Assembly (NCBI GenBank): GCA_026391835.1
Contig: JAPLDF010000036.1
Location: 1 to 38,171 of the forward strand
DNA from: Bacteroidota bacterium
GTDB lineage: Bacteria; Bacteroidota; Bacteroidia; Bacteroidales; FEN-979
Direction: 5' to 3'
Length of the DNA stretch: 38,171 nucleotides
The position numbers and the translations under genes are program-made. Below the pieces are notes generated by a model. It was not told the origin of the DNA, ran no database searches, and worked only from the letters and a program-made list of their open reading frames with translations. Below, piece after piece: positions 24,723 to 34,074 of the stretch (position 1 is the first letter of the stretch; every line of letters begins with the position of its first letter).

Positions 24723-25109
24723 GGTGAATTTTGTTGCCCTGCTGCAGGCGGTGTACAATATACGGTTAAGTGTTAAGTTTCAAGTGTTAAGTGTTAAGTT
24801 TTAAGTTTTAAGAGTGATAGCGGGTTATAGGCAGATAATGGGTTTTGGAGTTCCTTGAAAAATCAAGGTGATCTGGAAAGAAGACACGGAAAAAAAATGC
24901 AGGTTGCCCGGGGATGGTTATTTTTTCTAAAAAAATTGGTTTTGGGTTTTTTAGCTTTTCCCTGTTACTCGCTTTGCCTCCCCGGTGAGCCGGGTAATAT
25001 CTGTTTCACGAAGGGCCACGAAGTGAACACGAAGATCCACAGAGAAAACAGAAAAGGAACATGCCGATTATTGAACGGAAAGAGTTATATTTGTTTGATG
25101 GCGGCGAAT
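24723..25109. other. gene-poor spacer with GTTAAGT repeats and CACGAAG-type sequence
   Basis: After the micro-ORF comes a tract of GTTAAGTGTTAAGTTT-type units (24764-24814), then unremarkable AT-rich DNA, a short CCCGG-TGAG-CCGGG palindrome (about 24981-24994), and CACGAAGGGCCACGAAGTG (about 25009-25028). I see no gene here. An open frame from 24855 reads through it into arfB but has no protein-like content before residue 82. Confidence 0.6.
25086..25093 (+). promoter_or_regulatory. -7 box of arfB
   Basis: TATATTTG matches TAnnTTTG. The in-frame ATGs lie at 25098 and 25110, so the leader is at most about a dozen bases. Confidence 0.5.
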
Positions 25110-25508
25110 ATGGATGAACGGGATTTTTTGGGTGAACTGCATTTCAGCGCCTCGCGGAGCAGCGGCCCCGGCGGGCAGAATGTGAACAAGGTGAGCACCA
25201 GGATGGAGGTGCGGTTTCATGTTGCGTCGTCGGCCCTGCTGTCGGATGCAGAAAAAGAGCTGGTTGCGGAGAAACTTGCCTCAAGGATCAATTTAGCCGG
25301 CGAACTGGTGCTTGTTTCGCAAACGAAACGGTCGCAGTTGCAAAACAAAGAGAAGGTCATTGAAAAATTTTACATGCTGCTCACCCGTGCCCTGACACCA
25401 CGGAAGAAGCGCACGCCGACAAAGCCATCCAGGGCTTCGAAGGAGGAACGGCTGGAGGCGAAACGGCAACAATCAGAGAAAAAGGAACGGCGCCGGGGTG
25501 GCGTTTAA
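25110..25508 (+). CDS. arfB: alternative ribosome-rescue factor ArfB (peptidyl-tRNA hydrolase)
   Basis: A 132-residue release-factor-like protein that frees ribosomes stalled on mRNAs lacking a stop codon. SRSSGPGGQNVNKVSTRMEVRF contains the catalytic GGQ loop. The basic C-terminal tail (PRKKRTPTKPSRASKEERLEAKRQQSEKK..., given here in part) is the part that enters the empty mRNA channel. MDERDFLGEL is taken as the start by resemblance to relatives that begin M-x-x-x-x-FLxEL; the ATG at 25098 adds four residues and is possible. It is probably co-transcribed with the next gene, 14 bp away. Confidence 0.9.
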   Translation: MDERDFLGELHFSASRSSGPGGQNVNKVSTRMEVRFHVASSALLSDAEKELVAEKLASRINLAGELVLVSQTKRSQLQNKEKVIEKFYMLLTRALTPRKKRTPTKPSRASKEERLEAKRQQSEKKERRRGGV

Positions 25509-25522
25509 AAACGGAGGTTTTT

Positions 25523-26896
25523 ATGAAAATTTTACTCACATGCTTTTTCATCATCCTTACCTGCCTTGCCCACGCCCAGGGCAGGCCACAGGTGAATTCA
25601 GCCAAAGTAAACCCGCTGCAGTTTGAGTGGGACACGCTCACCACTTACGACACTGCAGGGTTGCAGCAACAGACCACCCGGACATTTGATGCACATGGCC
25701 GGCTTTCTGCCATATTAATCCAGGCATGGACCACCGGCACCTGGCGGAATTCAGGGAAAGAGACATTTACCTATGATGCAGGCGGAAACCTGCTGGATCA
25801 TTTCCGCCTGACATGGAAAAACGGTGCCTGGGCGAATGGCGACAAAACCTGCAGCACATACGACTCTGCGGGGAAAACACTTACGACTGCCTTTGAATAC
25901 TGGTCCGACAGCGCATGGATCAAGTCGAGCCGGGTCTCCTTTCTCTACGACTCAGCCGGCCACATGGGAACCAGGATCTACGAATCCGGACATAACAACG
26001 CATGGGCTGTTACTTCACGAAATAGTTACACCTACGATGCATCAGGGAATGAACTGGTTGATTTCAGCGAACTGTTGAAAAACAACGTGTGGCAGAATAA
26101 CAACAGGTTTATCTCTACCTACAATGCAAACGGGAAAAAGCTGACCTATATGGCCCAGCTATGGAACTCGGTTGCATGGGAAAATGGGTGGCGGGACACC
26201 TTCAACTTTGATACAGCAGGAATCCTGCTGACCTATGTTCATGACCTGGGGTACAATACTGCCTGGCAGCCAAACTGGAAAGAAACCTACACCTGTGATG
26301 CAAATGGCAACAGGCTGACTACACTCGGGCAGGAACCCCAGGGCACCTCATGGGTCGACAGCGACCGGGCCACCTGCACCTATGATCTGACTGGAAACAA
26401 GCTTTCCGAAAAGTATGAAATCTGGTATATGAACTCCTGGCGCGACTATTTCCGGCAGACATATACCTATGACAACTACGGAAATTCAATCACCGGAAAA
26501 TACGAATGGTGGTTTTCAGGAGGCTACCAGCCCGAAACCGGCTATTTGTTTTTTTATAACCAGAAGCATGAAACCGGTCCGCTATTCAACCTGTATCGTT
26601 ACGAGGCGCACTATGTCTCTTTCATCAACGGGATGGACGGTCAGGCACCCCTTATCAGGAACCTCTTTGCATTCCCCAATCCTGCAACAACGGCCGTTAC
26701 CGTAATTCATCCCTCCTTCGGCGGAAATAAAAACGAAATGATCTCCCTGTGCGACCTCCGGGGGCAGGTTGTCCTGCAACAACCTTTGCAGCAGGCAAAA
26801 ACAGTGATTGACATCAGCAGGTTGAAAAAAGGCATCTATATATTACGGGCATCGTCTGCCAGCAAGTCGGAACAAATTAAGCTCATCATCGAATAA
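25523..26896 (+). CDS. secreted YD-repeat-like protein with T9SS sorting domain
   Basis: A 457-residue protein. The signal peptide MKILLTCFFIILTCLAHAQ is followed by about eight imperfect repeats of some 35 residues (about 65-340), each with a Y-x-YD-xxG-N core and a W-xxxx-W-x-N stretch. These resemble RHS/YD-type repeats without an RHS core or toxin domain. Residues about 385-457 (FAFPNPATTAVTVI ... KGIYILRA ... KLIIE) form a type A sorting domain for the type IX secretion system. The protein should therefore be exported to the cell surface. A rare GGAGG lies 8 nt before the ATG. Its ligand or function is unknown. Confidence 0.88.
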   Translation: MKILLTCFFIILTCLAHAQGRPQVNSAKVNPLQFEWDTLTTYDTAGLQQQTTRTFDAHGRLSAILIQAWTTGTWRNSGKETFTYDAGGNLLDHFRLTWKNGAWANGDKTCSTYDSAGKTLTTAFEYWSDSAWIKSSRVSFLYDSAGHMGTRIYESGHNNAWAVTSRNSYTYDASGNELVDFSELLKNNVWQNNNRFISTYNANGKKLTYMAQLWNSVAWENGWRDTFNFDTAGILLTYVHDLGYNTAWQPNWKETYTCDANGNRLTTLGQEPQGTSWVDSDRATCTYDLTGNKLSEKYEIWYMNSWRDYFRQTYTYDNYGNSITGKYEWWFSGGYQPETGYLFFYNQKHETGPLFNLYRYEAHYVSFINGMDGQAPLIRNLFAFPNPATTAVTVIHPSFGGNKNEMISLCDLRGQVVLQQPLQQAKTVIDISRLKKGIYILRASSASKSEQIKLIIE

Positions 26897-26906
26897 CTAC
26901 CGGAAC

Positions 26907-27728
26907 ATGGAAATTCCTTTTATGATTGAAAAGATCACCCGTGAACTGGTCGGATCGATTTTGATGAATCCCTCGGAGCCGCACCGGCACGACCATGAGG
27001 AGCTCATCATCGTGACCCATGGCCACCCGGCTCATTTCGTTGATTTCACGCAGGAGATGCTTGAGCCGCCCGTGATCGTGTATATTGCCCAGGGGAAGGT
27101 GCACAGTTTCATTCCCGATGAGGAAACGCTGGGCTGGGTCATCAGGTACACCAGCGACTTTATCCCGCAAAGCAATTTTAATTTTTATTCAACTTTTATT
27201 GATGACATCAACTTCAGGCTTGACAACGATTTTTGCAGCACCACGCTGCATGACCTGTGTGAAATCATGCTCCGCGAAAATGCACTGGAGCCGGTTGATT
27301 ACAGGATGATCAGGCATTTGCTGAATGCAGTTCTTTCGAAGCTTGAATCGGCCACCAAAAAACAGTTTCTCGACGAGAAGGCCACCGGGAGTTCCCAGCT
27401 CATCACCTTCAACAACTTCCTGCAAATCCTGGAATATAATTACAAACGCCCCGTCGGCGTTGAATTTTACGCCGAAAAACTCAACATGTCGGCCCGCAAC
27501 CTGAACCTGATCAGCCAGGCTGTCTTTGGGAAAAGCATCACCGAGATCATTGAAACACGGAAACTGATTGAAGCACGGCAGTTGCTCCTGAACTCAGAAA
27601 AAACGGTTTCCGAAATCGGTTATGAGCTGGGTTACAATGAGAAATCCTACTTTACACGGGTATTTCACAAGAAAACCGGGACCACCCCTACCGGCTTCCG
27701 CAACCAGATTCCTTCCGTCATTTCCTGA
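26907..27728 (+). CDS. AraC family transcriptional regulator
   Basis: A 273-residue regulator. The N-terminal cupin-like sensor contains PHRHDHEELIIVTHG (about 25-39). The C-terminal pair of helix-turn-helix motifs (about 170-265) shows YNYKRPVGVEFYAEKLNMSARNL and TVSEIGYELGYNEKSYFTRVFHKKTGTTPTGFR, the AraC signature. It begins 10 bp after the T9SS protein gene, and a second in-frame Met (MIEKITREL) is an alternative start. The following yceI/ygiD pair is a plausible target, by position only. Confidence 0.92.
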   Translation: MEIPFMIEKITRELVGSILMNPSEPHRHDHEELIIVTHGHPAHFVDFTQEMLEPPVIVYIAQGKVHSFIPDEETLGWVIRYTSDFIPQSNFNFYSTFIDDINFRLDNDFCSTTLHDLCEIMLRENALEPVDYRMIRHLLNAVLSKLESATKKQFLDEKATGSSQLITFNNFLQILEYNYKRPVGVEFYAEKLNMSARNLNLISQAVFGKSITEIIETRKLIEARQLLLNSEKTVSEIGYELGYNEKSYFTRVFHKKTGTTPTGFRNQIPSVIS

Positions 27729-27797
27729 TTGTACCACCACTCTTCCTGAAAGTGCAACCACGGGGGTTTGAGGCACTGTACCTTTGTCGAATGAAAA

Positions 27798-27895
27798 GCA
27801 CCTCATTACCTGGCACATTTTCCCAGATCATTGCACCTCATCAACTGGCACATTTCCCCGGGTAAATGCACCTCATCCCCTGGCCCCTTCTCCTG
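27798..27895. repeat. three 35-bp direct repeats upstream of yceI
   Basis: GCACCTCATNNNCTGGC begins copies at 27798, 27833 and 27868, exactly 35 bp apart. The third copy runs into the hairpin at 27884. Nothing coding is seen. Confidence 0.75.
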
Positions 27896-27930
27896 GAGGA
27901 GAAGGGGGATTCCTCTCCTGCCGGAGAGGA
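27884..27930. repeat. two adjacent perfect hairpins
   Basis: CCCCTTCTCC/GGAGAAGGGG (27884-27893 and 27898-27907) with loop TGGA, then TCCTCTCC/GGAGAGGA (27911-27918 and 27923-27930) with loop TGCC. Neither is followed by a T tract. They look like dispersed palindromic elements or mRNA leader structures, about 65 bp before yceI. Confidence 0.75.
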
Positions 27931-27993
27931 TAAGGTGAGTTAGTAAAGGTTTTAGAAATCAATTAGTATCAATCATTAAAATTAAACATAACT

Positions 27994-28581
27994 ATGAAAA
28001 CAAAAATCATCGCATTATTTTTCTTATCGCAATTTGCAATTGCAGCTACATGGGCGCAAACCTACACCGTTGACGCCGCAAAATCAACTTTAAACTGGAA
28101 AGCCGAAAAGATTACCGGGTTCCATGAAGGTACCATTGGCATTAAATCAGGCTCATTCAAAGTGGCAAGCGATAAAATTACCGCCGGATCGTTTGTGATC
28201 AGCATGAATACCATCGTTAACACCGACCTCACCGATGCAGAATACAACAAGAAGCTGATCGGTCACCTGGGTTCCCCCGACTTTTTTGACGTGGCCAAGT
28301 TCCCGGAAGCAACATTCACCATCACAAAGCCGGTTGATCTCACCAAGGCCGTGACCGAAGTACATGGAAACCTTACCATCAAGGGTGTTTCAAAGCCCCT
28401 CAGCTTCAAAACCGTTGTCAAGAAAGATGGTAGCTCCTTCGTTTTCATGGCAAACAGCATCGTTGTTGACCGCACCGCATACAATATCAAATACGGTTCA
28501 GGCACATTCTTCAGCGACCTTGGCGACAAAGTGATTTACGATGAATTCACGATAAAGCTGAAACTTGTTGCTGTACAATAA
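27994..28581 (+). CDS. yceI: YceI-like secreted lipocalin-fold protein
   Basis: A 195-residue protein. The signal peptide (about 1-21, ending TWAQ) is followed by a YceI beta-barrel: YTVDAAKSTLNWKAEKITG, GSFVISMNTI, HLGSPDFFDVAKFPEATFTIT, LTIKGVSKPLSF. The family binds long isoprenoid or lipid molecules in the periplasm; its cellular role is not well settled. It forms a pair with the downstream dioxygenase gene 6 bp away. Confidence 0.92.
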   Translation: MKTKIIALFFLSQFAIAATWAQTYTVDAAKSTLNWKAEKITGFHEGTIGIKSGSFKVASDKITAGSFVISMNTIVNTDLTDAEYNKKLIGHLGSPDFFDVAKFPEATFTITKPVDLTKAVTEVHGNLTIKGVSKPLSFKTVVKKDGSSFVFMANSIVVDRTAYNIKYGSGTFFSDLGDKVIYDEFTIKLKLVAVQ

Positions 28582-28587
28582 TCAGGA

Positions 28588-29463
28588 ATGGACCGGAAGC
28601 AATTTCTTGCATCACTCGCGCTTTTACCATTAACCGCAACAGCCATGAAACTGAATGATTTAAAAAAATTGTCACAATCGATGGAGCGCACCGGTACCAT
28701 GCCGGTGCTCTTTATCGGTCACGGCAGCCCCATGAATGGCATAGAACACAATGAGTTTACCGACGGGTGGAAGGCAATGGCGGCAACGATGCCAAAGCCG
28801 AATGCCATCCTGTGTATATCGGCGCACTGGGAGACAAATGGCACCTATGTGACTGGCATGGCCAAACCCAAAACGATCCACGATTTCGGCGGGTTCCCGC
28901 AGCAACTGTACGACGTGCAGTACCCGGCCCCCGGCAGTCCGGAACTGGCGAAAGAGGTGCAGGGGGATATCACCGAAACAAGTGTCGGGCTCGACGACAA
29001 GTGGGGGCTTGACCATGGCACGTGGAGCGTTGTCAAACAAATGTACCCGGATGCATCGATACCGGTGATCCAGCTAAGCCTGGATTATGGACAAAGTGCC
29101 CAATCCCAGTACAACCTTGCAAAGGAGCTGGCCCCGCTTCGCCAGAAGGGCATACTGATCATCGGCAGCGGGAATATGGTCCATAACCTCCGCGCCGTCG
29201 ACTGGTCCGGGAAAACCCAGGGGTTCGACTGGGCAATTGAAGCAAATGAAATTTTTAAGAAGCTGATCGCCGGAAACGAACACCAGCAACTGATCAATTA
29301 TCAGAAGTTAGGCTCCGCCATCGGGCTGGCAATTCCGACGCCGGAACATTACCTCCCTTTGCTTTATGTGCTGGGCTTGAAAAACGGGGATGAAACCGCC
29401 ACTTTTTTCAATGATAAAATGATGATGGGTTCTCTTTCAATGACCTCGGTGAAAATTTCATAA
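28588..29463 (+). CDS. ygiD: 4,5-DOPA-type extradiol dioxygenase (YgiD family)
   Basis: A 291-residue member of the class III extradiol ring-cleavage dioxygenases. Candidate metal and active-site histidines lie in FIGHGSPMN (His45), CISAHWET, TIHDFGGFPQQLYDVQYPAPGSPEL, LDHGTWSV and GSGNMVHNLRAVDW. Homologues are zinc- or iron-dependent and cleave DOPA or other catechols. The N-terminus (MDRKQFLASLALLPLTATAM) looks like an extra signal-like segment before the normal domain start. It lies 6 bp after yceI. The real substrate is unknown. Confidence 0.9.
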   Translation: MDRKQFLASLALLPLTATAMKLNDLKKLSQSMERTGTMPVLFIGHGSPMNGIEHNEFTDGWKAMAATMPKPNAILCISAHWETNGTYVTGMAKPKTIHDFGGFPQQLYDVQYPAPGSPELAKEVQGDITETSVGLDDKWGLDHGTWSVVKQMYPDASIPVIQLSLDYGQSAQSQYNLAKELAPLRQKGILIIGSGNMVHNLRAVDWSGKTQGFDWAIEANEIFKKLIAGNEHQQLINYQKLGSAIGLAIPTPEHYLPLLYVLGLKNGDETATFFNDKMMMGSLSMTSVKIS

Positions 29464-29483
29464 GCGTAAACCGGTCTGCCGCT

Positions 29484-31127
29484 TTAAAGCTTTATGGTCC
29501 GCTCCAGTTCGCGGAGGTTTTCCATCTTTTTCTTTTGCAGGAAACTGTGGATGTCGCCCAGGTGTTCCTTCACCTGTTTGTTCCCGAATTCAAAAACCTT
29601 ATTTACCAGTCCATCCAGGAAATCGCGGTCGTGGGATACCAGGATCATGGTGCCATCGTAATCCTGCAGGGCGCTTTTCAGGATATCCTTGGTCTTCAGG
29701 TCGAGGTGGTTCGTGGGTTCATCAAGGATAAGCAGGTTCACGGGTTCGAGGAGCAGCTTGATCATGGCGAGGCGTGTACGTTCGCCGCCTGAAAGCACTT
29801 TCACCTTGTTTGAGGAGATGTCGCCGCCAAACATAAAGGCCCCGAGGATATCCCTGATCTTGGCCCGGATATCGCCTTTGGCCGCATCATCGATGGTCTG
29901 GAACACTGTTATCTCTTCGTCGAGCATCGAAGCCTGGTTCTGGGCAAAATAGCCGATCATGATGTTGTGACCGAGGGTGAGATTCCCTTTGTACCCTTTT
30001 TCGCCCATTATCGCCCTGACCAGGGTGGATTTGCCCTCGCCGTTTTTCCCGACAAACGCCACCCGTTCTCCACGCTCAATGCTGAGGGATACATCAGAAA
30101 ACACAATGTGGTCGCCATAATTCTTCGACAATCCACCCAGGATCAACGGGTAGCTGCCAGACCTGGGTGAAGGCGGGAATTTCAGCCGCAAAGCTGAAGT
30201 ATCTTCCTCGTCGATCTCAACAATTTCAAGTTTCTCGAGCATTTTCACCCGCGACTGCACCTGCAGCGTCTTGCTGTAGGTTCCCTTGAAGCGGTCAATA
30301 AACTCCTGCGTTTCGGCGATCATCTTCTGCTGCTCGTCAAACTTTTTCTGCTGCTGCTGGCGGCGTTCAAGCCGCAGTTGCTGGTACATGGTATAGTTGA
30401 CCTTGTAGTCATAGATGCGCCCCATGGTCACCTCGATGGTGCGGGTGGTGATGTTGTCGACAAAGGCCCTGTCGTGCGAGATCACGATAACAGCTTTGGC
30501 GCTGTTGATGAGAAATTCTTCCAGCCATTGTACCGATTCAATGTCCATGTGGTTTGTCGGTTCATCCAGCAGGATGAGGTCGGGTTTTTGCAGCAGGATT
30601 TTGGCCAGTTCGATGCGCATGCGCCATCCCCCGCTGAATTCGCCGGTCGGACGTGTAAAGTCGCTGCGCAGGAACCCCAATCCCAGCAATATTTTTTCAA
30701 TTTCCGCATCGTAGTTGATATCCGCGATGGAGTAGAACTTTTCGCTCAGCAACGAAACCTCTTCGATGATCTTGTAATATTCATCCGATTCATAGTCGGT
30801 GCGGAGGGTAAGCTGGCTGTTCAGGTCTTCGATCCGGTTTTTCATATCGAAAATGGACGAAAAGGCCAGGGAAGCCTCTTCAAACACCGTACGGCTGTCG
30901 ACCGTCAGCAGGTGCTGCGGAAGGTAGGCCACAACAGCACCTTTAGGGGCGGAAACCCGCCCTGACGTGGGAGGCCGTTCGCCGGCAAGGATTTTAAGCA
31001 GGGTTGATTTTCCCGCGCCGTTCTTTCCCATGAGGGCGATGCGGTCCTTTTCGTTGATGGCAAACGAAACATTTTTAAAAAGTGTGGTTCCTCCGAACTC
31101 AACGGTAAGGCCTTCTGCTGCAATCAT
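29484..31127 (-). CDS. ABC-F family ATPase
   Basis: A 547-residue soluble protein with two ATP-binding domains and no membrane part, of the ABC-F group that acts on ribosomes. Domain 1: Walker A GKNGAGKST (34-42), signature FSGGW (164-168), Walker B LLDEP (186-190). The charged linker, with RLERRQQQQKKFDEQQK, covers about 245-310. Domain 2: GKNGEGKST (360-368), LSGGE (445-449), ILDEP (467-471). All catalytic residues are intact. The closest general type is EttA/Uup-like. It could be a translation factor or an antibiotic-protection protein; nothing here decides. It converges with ygiD, with 20 bp between the stops. Confidence 0.9.
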   Translation of the reverse strand: MIAAEGLTVEFGGTTLFKNVSFAINEKDRIALMGKNGAGKSTLLKILAGERPPTSGRVSAPKGAVVAYLPQHLLTVDSRTVFEEASLAFSSIFDMKNRIEDLNSQLTLRTDYESDEYYKIIEEVSLLSEKFYSIADINYDAEIEKILLGLGFLRSDFTRPTGEFSGGWRMRIELAKILLQKPDLILLDEPTNHMDIESVQWLEEFLINSAKAVIVISHDRAFVDNITTRTIEVTMGRIYDYKVNYTMYQQLRLERRQQQQKKFDEQQKMIAETQEFIDRFKGTYSKTLQVQSRVKMLEKLEIVEIDEEDTSALRLKFPPSPRSGSYPLILGGLSKNYGDHIVFSDVSLSIERGERVAFVGKNGEGKSTLVRAIMGEKGYKGNLTLGHNIMIGYFAQNQASMLDEEITVFQTIDDAAKGDIRAKIRDILGAFMFGGDISSNKVKVLSGGERTRLAMIKLLLEPVNLLILDEPTNHLDLKTKDILKSALQDYDGTMILVSHDRDFLDGLVNKVFEFGNKQVKEHLGDIHSFLQKKKMENLRELERTIKL

Positions 31128-31186
31128 AGAACGTGGATGGTGGTGTTGAATTAAATGGTTTATGGCAATCGGGATGCGTTTTTGAA

Positions 31187-31292
31187 TCCCGAATATTGAA
31201 CAACGAATTTTGAATTCCGAACGAGGTGCCCCGGTAATTCAGGAAACTCCAATGTTATCCTCAATCGTAAATCCCCAATCGTAAATCGTAAA
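31187..31292. repeat. compound GAATATTGAAC and AAATCGT repeats between ABC-F genes
   Basis: A GAATATTGAACAACGAAT-type element (about 31190-31225) and a run of AAATCGT units (31264-31292) fill the 165-bp gap. The same pair of repeat families, in the same order, is inserted within uvrA at 4642-4717. The last repeat base abuts the stop codon of the ybiT-like gene. Confidence 0.75.
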
Positions 31293-32903
<1,611 letters not shown>

Positions 32904-32953
32904 TTAATTTTATGTTTGTTATGTTTGATAAAACGATGCCCGGAAAAAGGGTG

Positions 32954-32961
32954 CAAAGGTA
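32954..32961 (-). promoter_or_regulatory. -7 box of the YbiT-like ABC-F gene
   Basis: TACCTTTG on the minus strand matches TAnnTTTG, 50 nt upstream of the ATG at 32903. No well-placed TTG is seen. Confidence 0.45.
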
Positions 32962-33128
32962 CGCATTTATGATGGGAAAATTGCGTTTTTCTTATAGAAA
33001 AGCCGAATTAACCCTCCTGGTGACGATTATTGGTTGCAGGTGTTTAAAAAAGAAGGGAATTGGGAATGTTTGAACCTAAAGTTAAACCAACGAATGTCAC
33101 CGGGATCGCGCCTGCGATCAATGCACTG

Positions 33129-33158
33129 CCGGGCATATGCCTTGTTTGCATGTTGGGT
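33129..33158 (-). repeat. attC-like direct repeat, copy B
   Basis: On the plus strand the 29 bases from CCGGGCATATGC to TTTGCATGTTGGG match copy A (33749-33777) at 26 of 29 positions. On the minus strand the end reads ACCCAAC, which fits the RYYYAAC core of an integron attC site. A GATCGC-AGGC-GCGATC hairpin lies beside it (about 33104-33119), but a matching GTTRRRY core was not found. Confidence 0.5.
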
Positions 33159-33168
33159 ATTGACAAGA

Positions 33169-33606
33169 TTATTCTTTTTTTTCTAATTTAACATCATACC
33201 AAATACCAAGCCCGAATCTTGAACATCCACGGATTTTTTCAATTTCAACAGTAAGGTGATTTAGAAAATGAATTTTCTGACAGGAATTACCTTCAATCTT
33301 ACCAGGTAAAACTGAAATCATCAAGGTGTCTGTTTTTTCTACCCAGCTGAAGTTTTTGTATTTACAAAGTATTTGTGCATTTGATTCAATTGATCCCTGA
33401 CCATTGGCATTGAATGAAAGTATTCCATTTACATTATTCATTTTGTATTTTTTCACTTCTGCCCCCGGATATACCCCTCTTGCACAACTATCAACTTCTA
33501 CAATTTTCCAGGTTCCAACCAAAGAAAATTCCTGACATTCGGATTCCTTTACCCCAACTGATAGAAATAAAGAGATCAGAATAATAAATTGAAGGCATTT
33601 CTTCAT
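33169..33606 (-). CDS. secreted lipocalin-like protein
   Basis: A 145-residue protein. A signal peptide (MKKCLQFIILISLFLSVGV...) is followed by FSLVGTWKIVEVDSC, the opening strand of lipocalin-like domains, and a beta-rich remainder with ILSFNANGQGSIES and FLNHLTVEIEKI. Four Cys after the signal could form disulfides. A further 17 upstream codons are open but run into the attC-like element, so the start is set at MKKCLQF. The gene is flanked on both sides by near-identical direct repeats, as a mobile cassette would be. The ligand is unknown. Confidence 0.75.
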   Translation of the reverse strand: MKKCLQFIILISLFLSVGVKESECQEFSLVGTWKIVEVDSCARGVYPGAEVKKYKMNNVNGILSFNANGQGSIESNAQILCKYKNFSWVEKTDTLMISVLPGKIEGNSCQKIHFLNHLTVEIEKIRGCSRFGLGIWYDVKLEKKE

Positions 33607-33630
33607 ACCACCGGCATTTTTAAAGTTTGT

Positions 33631-33778
33631 GCCTAACGACCGGCCCAGTGATTTCATTTACATGTGATTTACAAGATGCTTCGTATCGTGATCTCCCGGT
33701 CAAATACAACCTGACCTCTTTGTACCCGGAAATTTAATTTCGTCCCTACCGGGCATATGCGTGATTTGCATGTTGGGC
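33631..33778 (-). repeat. attC-like element, copy A
   Basis: On the minus strand the element begins GCCCAAC (33778-33772, fits RYYYAAC) and ends GTTAGGC (33637-33631, fits GTTRRRY), the two outer cores of an integron recombination site. Its 148-bp length is within the long range for attC. The outer flanks are also imperfectly inverted (plus CCTAACGACCGGCCCA near 33632 against TGGGCCGTGCGTAGG near 33774). Inner L-box pairing is poor, so a transposon-end remnant is the main alternative. The lipocalin-like gene starts 24 bp after the GTTAGGC core, as in a gene cassette. Confidence 0.4.
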
Positions 33779-33931
33779 CGTGCGTAGGAAAATCCATAAT
33801 AAAGACCTTTTTCCATTTGCTTTCCCATAAAGCCAAGGTACAAAAAAAGTGAATACAGAAGAAAAATTATTCTAAAAATCGAAAGAACAACATGAAAAAT
33901 GAGACCAGGGTATTACAAAAACACCATGGCT

Positions 33932-34074
33932 GACTCCGTAGGAGTCGAATATTGGTAGAATTATTGCCACGGTCACCCTCATCGGCCCTGTAAGGGCCGG
34001 TAGTTTGAATTGTCCTCCCATTGCTACCGATATTTGATCCCCACGGGATCATTCCCTTACAGGGCTTGAGGCCC
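33932..34074. repeat. cluster of perfect triloop palindromes
   Basis: Four hairpins with 3-nt loops occur in 133 bp: GACTCC-GTA-GGAGTC (33932), CGGCCCT-GTA-AGGGCCG (33983), GATCCC-CAC-GGGATC (34036) and CCCT-TAC-AGGG (34054), plus GGGC-TTGAG-GCCC (34062). GAATATTGGTAG (33947) and CTACCGATATTTG (34024) make the first and third hairpins part of a larger inverted repeat centred on the second. It resembles the dispersed palindromic repeats seen between genes in Bacteroidetes and does not look like coding DNA. Confidence 0.75.

Larger units (their letters stand above)
32904..33168. other. spacer marking a shift in base composition
   Basis: This 265-bp spacer holds the ybiT-type promoter box, then plain AT-rich sequence, and from about 33090 the attC-like repeat. 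No gene is seen. From here to the right edge the DNA is clearly more AT-rich than before, and all genes lie on the minus strand. Confidence 0.5.

Noticed and set aside
24855-25109. 85-codon N-terminal extension of ArfB
   Set aside because: It contains repeat-like intergenic DNA and the -7 box. ArfB proteins start close to the GGQ domain.
27779-27786. TACCTTTG as a yceI promoter
   Set aside because: It matches the -7 consensus but lies more than 200 nt from yceI, beyond repeats and hairpins, and has no -33 element. It could be chance.
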